Positions 15,888 through 19,970 of a stretch of DNA of 19,970 bases are shown piece by piece. Numbering within the stretch: the first letter of the stretch is position 1; the number at the start of each line of letters is the position of its first letter. The stretch is from JANQRV01 sp964533785 (GTDB lineage Bacteria > Bacteroidota > Bacteroidia > Chitinophagales > Saprospiraceae). Under the pieces are notes generated by a model. The model was given only the letters and a program-made list of their open reading frames with translations, was not told where the DNA came from and did not search any database. The DNA lies in NCBI GenBank assembly GCA_964533785.1, contig CAZHNG010000094.1, positions 1 to 19,970 on the forward strand. The letters run 5' to 3'. Both the position numbers and the translations under genes were made by a program.

Positions 15888-16658
15888 ATGTCTGATTACA
15901 TCATTAGAGAATTAATGCATCAATTTAAGGAAAAAGGGGGGTTTTCCAGAAAAGAGCTTTTCGACTTTTATTTAAAATTCGACCCCGATCTTAAAGAAGG
16001 AACCTTTGGTTGGCGTATTTATGATTTGAAAGAAAAAGGATTGATTAAGCAGGTAAAAAGAGGAGTTTATAATATTACTGATAAACCGGAATATCAACCC
16101 AAAATTTCAAATGAGCTACACAGAATTACAGCTGTAGCTTACACAGAATTTGATGATCTCCAATATTGTGCTTGGAATATTGAGTGGTTAAATGAATTCA
16201 CTCAACATCAGTTTTCTATAAACTTCAATATTTTGGAAGTGGAAAAGGAACTGACTAAACCCATTCTTTTTGCTTTGAAAGAAAATGGATTTAAAAACAC
16301 CTTTCTCATGCCGGATAAGTATATTATTGAACGAAATGTGGCAGATTATGAGAAGGCTGTTGTTATAACCAATTTCATTAGCCGGTCACCTGTTCAAAAT
16401 GTTCATTACAAGAACCGAGACGTTATAACGCCCACCCTTGAAAAAATCCTTGTTGATGTGTTTTCTGACTCGGAGACGTTCTATTTTCTGTATGGTATCG
16501 AAAAAAACTACATATTTGAATCGGCGATAAAATCATATACTATAGACTTTACCAAGTTATTGAGTTATGCAAGTAGGCGGGGAAAGCGTGATGAGCTAAA
16601 AGTTTTTTTGCTTGAAGAGCTGGAGCTGGAGAAAGCCATAAAAGACGTTATCAAATGA
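15888..16658 (+). CDS. AbiEi-like (DUF6577-type) antitoxin candidate
   Basis: This is a 256-residue protein. Its N-terminal about 65 residues form a winged helix-turn-helix: FSRKELFDFYLKF, then GTFGWRIYDLKEKGLIKQVK and RGVYNI. That is the same arrangement as the DNA-binding domain of AbiEi-family type IV antitoxins. The remainder (IERNVADYEKAVVITNFISR, PTLEKILVDVFSD) fits the DUF6577 group found in Bacteroidota next to AbiEii toxins; I recognise this from the family pattern, not from an alignment. The start is the ATG at 15888; a GTG at 15849 would add 13 residues and overlap the TTGGC cluster. The stop TGA at 16656-16658 overlaps the next gene's ATG (ATGA), which indicates translational coupling. 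The likely role is to repress the operon and neutralise the toxin. The gene is visibly AT-richer (mid-30s % GC in sampled lines) than the neighbouring housekeeping genes. Confidence 0.7.
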   Translation: MSDYIIRELMHQFKEKGGFSRKELFDFYLKFDPDLKEGTFGWRIYDLKEKGLIKQVKRGVYNITDKPEYQPKISNELHRITAVAYTEFDDLQYCAWNIEWLNEFTQHQFSINFNILEVEKELTKPILFALKENGFKNTFLMPDKYIIERNVADYEKAVVITNFISRSPVQNVHYKNRDVITPTLEKILVDVFSDSETFYFLYGIEKNYIFESAIKSYTIDFTKLLSYASRRGKRDELKVFLLEELELEKAIKDVIK

Positions 16659-17749
16659 TCAAATCGAAGTGTTTCTCGAAGGCATGGATAGATGGGTTCA
16701 AAAAACAAAGGCCTTACAAAAGGATCAATCCTCCTGTAATGGAGAAGATGATCCAAGCTTTATATTTTCTTCAAAACCTTAAAGTGCATGGATTGGATTT
16801 CACTTTTAAAGGCGGCACAAGCCTGATCCTTCTTTTAAAGGAATCCAATCGGTTTTCGATCGACATTGACATTGTTACACGTCAATCCAGAAAAGACATT
16901 GAAAAGGTTTTAGATAAAATCATATCAAACTCGAACTTTAAAAGCTGGGAACTGGATGAAAACCGCAGTTACAAAGAAGGAGTTCCCAAAGCACATTACT
17001 CTATATATTTTGATTCCGAACTCAATAAAACAGCTAATTATATTTTGCTGGATATTCTTTTTGAGAAGGTCGATTATCCTGTAGTGAAGGACATCCCTAT
17101 AGAAACAAAGTGGATCGAGTCTGAAGAAAGTATAAAAGTCACCGTTCCATCCATCGACTCTATTATTGGAGATAAACTAACGGCTTTTGCACCTAACACA
17201 ACCGGTATACCTTACTTTAAAAACAAGCAGAGCTTTTCAAAAGAAATTATCAAACAGCTTTTTGATCTGGAAAAATTGTTTGATGAAAGTAACAATATAA
17301 AGGTTATCTATAAGAGCTTCAAAGTTTTCGCGCTCAAGGAAATCAATTACAGAAATATTGACATAACGGAAAAAGACGTTCTTCAGGACATAATCGATAC
17401 GTGCCGGATATTTGCAAAACGCGGTAGAAACTGCACACCTATACAGAAAGACAACTTTGAAGAGCTAAAAAGGGGAATTAGCGGATTTAATGCGTTTCTG
17501 ATATCCGGTTCTTTTAGAGAAAATGAGGCAATAAGAGCAGCTTCAAAGGTCGCTTATTTGGCAACGAAGCTTTATACAGGGAATTTACAATCTATCGAAA
17601 GATATAATGACCAGGACATTAACAATTGGAGTGTGGAAGATCCAGGCTGGAATTTTTTGAACCGCTTGAAACGAATTAAAGATAAATCGGCATTTTACTA
17701 TTGGCATAAAGCATTCGAGATGATGTCTGTTTCTCACACTATAAATTAA
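16655..17749 (+). CDS. AbiEii/AbiGii-family nucleotidyltransferase toxin candidate
   Basis: The 364-residue product has the nucleotidyltransferase core of the AbiEii/AbiGii family (PF08843). Motif I is FKGGTSLILL (51-60) followed by RFSIDIDIV (66-74), with Asp70 and Asp72 as probable metal ligands. Motif II is IIGDKLTAFAP (170-180), and KEIIKQLFDLEKLFDE (196-211) fits the conserved K...D..DL helix. Family members such as AbiEii and MenT transfer nucleotides to tRNA or other targets and block growth; which target applies here is unknown. The C-terminal about 110 residues (from 255) are longer than in typical 280-300-residue members. It is the second gene of a two-gene operon, overlapping the antitoxin candidate by 4 bp. 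Low GC and the nearby transposase remnant suggest horizontal transfer. Confidence 0.85.
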   Translation: MIKSKCFSKAWIDGFKKQRPYKRINPPVMEKMIQALYFLQNLKVHGLDFTFKGGTSLILLLKESNRFSIDIDIVTRQSRKDIEKVLDKIISNSNFKSWELDENRSYKEGVPKAHYSIYFDSELNKTANYILLDILFEKVDYPVVKDIPIETKWIESEESIKVTVPSIDSIIGDKLTAFAPNTTGIPYFKNKQSFSKEIIKQLFDLEKLFDESNNIKVIYKSFKVFALKEINYRNIDITEKDVLQDIIDTCRIFAKRGRNCTPIQKDNFEELKRGISGFNAFLISGSFRENEAIRAASKVAYLATKLYTGNLQSIERYNDQDINNWSVEDPGWNFLNRLKRIKDKSAFYYWHKAFEMMSVSHTIN

Positions 17750-18080
17750 GATTCACTCCTTGCTACTTTCAATGCTAACAAGCTGATTAGTTTGCTCACT
17801 AGACTTGTTCGGCAGCCTCTCAATCGGCTCTTCCGGTACTATGATGTTGAGTTGTTTATCTTTTGATTCATTTCAGAAGGTTTTTGTATAAATAGATAAA
17901 CTTATTAACAACATCGATTTAATCCCGTATCCATGCCTGAAGCCTTATTTTATGGATGAATATCAAGTAGAAATTTTAAATGTGACTTATCTATTAATTT
18001 TTTAAGTTTTCGTATCTTTGCTGGCCATTTAAAAATACCTTATAGCCTAACCAAGTGGATGCTGAATAAGACATGGACAA
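17750..18080. other. intergenic region downstream of AbiE-like operon
   Basis: No gene was seen in these 331 bp. The stretch contains a TAGACTTGTTCGG copy (17800-17812) also present at the end of mtnA, and a promoter-like element near 18013 for the GNAT gene. No strong terminator hairpin was recognised after the toxin gene. Confidence 0.5.
18013..18020 (+). promoter_or_regulatory. Bacteroidota -7 element for the GNAT gene
   Basis: TATCTTTG is a perfect match to the TAnnTTTG consensus and lies 60 bp before the ATG of the acetyltransferase. A clear TTG -33 element at 19-23 bp was not found; the upstream stretch is T/A-rich. Confidence 0.5.
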
Positions 18081-18926
18081 ATGCAAGTTGTTACACTAGA
18101 AAATACACCCATCGAAATCATAATTGATGCCTTCAATAAAGCTTTTGCTGACTATCAGGTGAAAGTGAAGCTTACCGAACAGGCATTTCAACAAAAGATC
18201 GCTACTGAGAATATCGATCTCAGGTATTCTGTTGGTGCCTTCTTGCACGGACAATTAGCGGGGTTTATTCTTCATGCTTACGATGAAGTGGAGGGGGTAA
18301 AAGTCGTTTATAACGGTGGTACCGGAGTGCTACCGGCCTACCGTGGTCAGGGTATTGCCGAGCAATTGTACAAATTTATCATCCCCCTCCTGAAAGCGGA
18401 TGGCATTCAACGGTGCTACCTGGAAGTTATCGACTCCAATGCCAAGGCTATTCACGTCTATATCAAGTCAGGCTTTCAAGTTATTCGCGATTTATTGTGT
18501 TTCAAAGGAGTATTGTACGATCCTAAATTACCTGAATTTTCCAATGTTGAGGTCATTGAATTGGATGAGTTGAACTGGGATGATTTACCCAGATTTTGGA
18601 ACGGTAAACCCACCTGGCAAAACTCCCTCGCAGCTATGCGCAGGGCTAATAACCATTACCGCATTCTGGGCCTTTTTAAGAACAATAAATTCGTGGGGTA
18701 CGGAATGGTAAATCCCAAGAGCGGCCGCATTCCTCAATTTGGCATTCATCCCGAATACCGCAGACAAGGCCTGGGCCGGTTTCTTTTCAGTTATATGAGC
18801 CGGCTGGGGGATGCCAGTCTTTCCGTCATCAACGTCGATCAATCGGACCAGGCTACCACCAGGTTCCTTAACAAAATTGGTATGGAGCCCTTTGTCGGGC
18901 AGTATGAAATGGTATTGGAACTATAA
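18081..18926 (+). CDS. double-domain GNAT N-acetyltransferase
   Basis: The 281-residue protein carries two GNAT folds in tandem. The first (about 1-140) has the acetyl-CoA pyrophosphate-binding motif VLPAYRGQGIAEQLYKF (83-99). Its following strand LEVIDSNAKAIHVYIKSGF is the usual motif B. The second (about 155-281) has IHPEYRRQGLGRFLF (222-236) and INVDQSDQATTRFLNKIGM. Both R/Q-x-x-G-x-G/A loops look intact, so both could bind acetyl-CoA, though in many tandem GNATs only one is active. The acceptor substrate is unknown. The start is the ATG at 18081; there is a nearby ATG in another frame at 18073. The gene is alone, with a promoter-like element upstream, and it converges with batE after a 49-bp spacer. 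Confidence 0.87.
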   Translation: MQVVTLENTPIEIIIDAFNKAFADYQVKVKLTEQAFQQKIATENIDLRYSVGAFLHGQLAGFILHAYDEVEGVKVVYNGGTGVLPAYRGQGIAEQLYKFIIPLLKADGIQRCYLEVIDSNAKAIHVYIKSGFQVIRDLLCFKGVLYDPKLPEFSNVEVIELDELNWDDLPRFWNGKPTWQNSLAAMRRANNHYRILGLFKNNKFVGYGMVNPKSGRIPQFGIHPEYRRQGLGRFLFSYMSRLGDASLSVINVDQSDQATTRFLNKIGMEPFVGQYEMVLEL

Positions 18927-18975
18927 GGTGAAACGATCATTTCCAATATTTTTAAAACCATGGTGGATCTACCAA

Positions 18976-19749
18976 CTAAAGATTTTCACCTAATTTGATT
19001 TCCATAATTGTTTCGCCGGGCACCCACCCTTCATTACCATCAGACAACCTTATTTTGTGCCAGTCCCCGATGCGATCTCTCATTTTTACTTTATAACCGG
19101 CGGATAGGGTTTGCAGCGTTTCGCTGGCCTCATCCGGTGCACTTTTCAGCGGCAGTTTTGTTGTGATCACGATTGCCTTGTTGGTATTGCTTCGGTAGTA
19201 AATTCTATTTGCGGCGAGATAGAAGGGTAACAAACTCAAAAACAAGAGTACTAATCCGCCCGTAAATCCTATTATTTTTTGCCGTCGCTTATTACTGGTC
19301 AACCAGAGAATCATACCCGCCGTCCCGATCCATAATAATAAAAGACCGATGAAAGCCCAGGACCACGGGCCCAACAATGCCTGTGCATTTTCTTTCCATT
19401 GGATCAGAAAAAATTCGTTGATCTTCTCAATCGGATTTTCTATCTGGCTTTCGGCTATGCGCAAATTATGCTGTATATCTTTGTCGTTAGGCTGGAGCAA
19501 TAATGCGCTCTCGTAGTTGTAGATCGCATTTCCCAGGTCATTTTTTCGATAATAACAGTTGCCCAGGTTGTAATACAACTCTGCGGAGTGCAGACCCTGT
19601 TCCAGTACCCTCTGATATTTCTCAATTGCAGCATCATAAAAACCATCATTATATTGGGCAATTGCCTCCTGCATCTCACCATTTTGTGCGGACACTGCCA
19701 AACTCCAGAAAACTATAACCAACGGGAATAAATGTGTAACTTTAATCAT
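18976..19749 (-). CDS. batE: BatE-like TPR/SH3 membrane protein
   Basis: This 257-residue protein has a signal peptide (1-21, ...LAVSA-QNG), tetratricopeptide repeats (about 26-96, with AQYNDGFYDAAIEKYQRVL and ELYYNLGNCYYRKNDLGNAI), two transmembrane helices (about 131-151 and 159-180) and a C-terminal bacterial SH3 domain (about 190-250, with GDWHKIRLSDGNEGWVP). That domain order is the one of BatE from the Bacteroides aerotolerance (bat) operon. Family knowledge: batA-E encode von Willebrand/TPR membrane proteins linked to oxygen tolerance and envelope stress; the biochemical role is unsettled. Here no batD lies directly upstream, since 19750-19970 appears non-coding, so the gene is separated from the rest of the operon. 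The start is the ATG at 19749, which gives a normal signal peptide; the in-frame start at 19818 would add 23 residues before it. Confidence 0.85.
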   Translation of the reverse strand: MIKVTHLFPLVIVFWSLAVSAQNGEMQEAIAQYNDGFYDAAIEKYQRVLEQGLHSAELYYNLGNCYYRKNDLGNAIYNYESALLLQPNDKDIQHNLRIAESQIENPIEKINEFFLIQWKENAQALLGPWSWAFIGLLLLWIGTAGMILWLTSNKRRQKIIGFTGGLVLLFLSLLPFYLAANRIYYRSNTNKAIVITTKLPLKSAPDEASETLQTLSAGYKVKMRDRIGDWHKIRLSDGNEGWVPGETIMEIKLGENL

Positions 19750-19781
19750 GGAACGTCCAACTATTTGTGTATAAAAATTAT

Positions 19782-19795
19782 TGCTTTGCAAAGCA
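19782..19795. repeat. 14-bp perfect palindrome upstream of batE
   Basis: TGCTTTGCAAAGCA is a perfect 14-bp palindrome 33 bp upstream of the chosen batE start. Its position fits an operator for a dimeric regulator, but this is inference only. Confidence 0.4.
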
Positions 19796-19916
19796 TGGCA
19801 AAATAAAATGGTTTTCAAGACAAAATGTTAATACGGGGTAACAAAATTTAATCGTATGCCAAAAATGTCTTTCCTACACCGTATGGATTATAGCTGCCAA
19901 AAAATCCAAATATTTT

Positions 19917-19966
19917 AAATTCTAGACTTTTGACGCTAGACTCTAGAAGTTAGACTAAAAATTCTA
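19917..19966. repeat. degenerate TCTAGACT-type low-complexity repeat
   Basis: The last 50 bp carry irregular copies of TAGACT/TCTAGA words (TCTAGACT at 19921, CTAGACTCTAGA near 19936, TTAGACT near 19949). Such degenerate short-period tracts are frequent between genes in some Bacteroidota. The tract may continue past the window edge. Confidence 0.5.
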
Positions 19967-19970
19967 ACTA

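Noticed and set aside
18926..18991. AGGTGAAA ... TTTCACCT inverted repeat between the GNAT gene and batE as a terminator
   Set aside because: The 8-bp arms are 50 bp apart and overlap the coding ends; too weak to call.

Overview
The window looks like chromosomal DNA from a member of the Bacteroidota, probably the Saprospiria/Lewinella-Haliscomenobacter side. The evidence is indirect: roughly mid-40s % GC genes, almost no Shine-Dalgarno sequences, Bacteroidota-type promoter elements (TAnnTTTG, e.g. 18013-18020 and 8401-8430), a BatE aerotolerance protein, a lipoprotein azurin, a single-chain serine ammonia-lyase of the Bacteroidota type, and intergenic degenerate repeats of the TCTGGCATCT kind. 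No rRNA, tRNA or CRISPR was seen. It is a draft assembly: a run of 10 N lies at 10241-10250.

Layout. 1-1009 is non-coding as far as can be told and holds a pair of long adjacent hairpins (384-434 and 435-485). A small DUF433 antitoxin-like gene (1010-1249) follows without a toxin partner. Next is a spacer with a GC-rich 14-bp tandem repeat (1465-1506), then mtnA (1649-2758) and an azurin-like copper lipoprotein (3016-3567). The azurin gene converges with an endonuclease/exonuclease/phosphatase-family gene (3715-4755, minus) over a strong hairpin. That nuclease gene is divergent from a large Lhr-like DExH helicase of the ligase-associated type (5031-7505). A NagB-like deaminase (7563-8288, minus) is divergent from an amidohydrolase-like protein with altered metal-site residues (8551-9480). 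After a 377-bp gene-free stretch come the minus-strand L-serine ammonia-lyase (9858-11271, broken only by the assembly gap) and priA (11446-13920). Divergent from priA is a membrane-anchored HtrA/Deg-type protease with one PDZ domain (14262-15389).

The accessory part is 15390-17749. It holds a decayed IS5-like transposase remnant (minus strand) followed by a two-gene operon with ATGA overlap: a winged-helix DUF6577/AbiEi-like antitoxin candidate and an AbiEii nucleotidyltransferase toxin candidate. This operon is clearly AT-richer than its neighbours and is the best candidate for a horizontally acquired defence or type IV toxin-antitoxin module. The window ends with a double-GNAT acetyltransferase (18081-18926), a convergent stand-alone batE (18976-19749, minus) and a repeat-rich non-coding end.

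Most genes are single-gene housekeeping units with little functional linkage: methionine salvage, replication restart, serine catabolism, periplasmic proteolysis. The only tight operon is the AbiEi/AbiEii-like pair.
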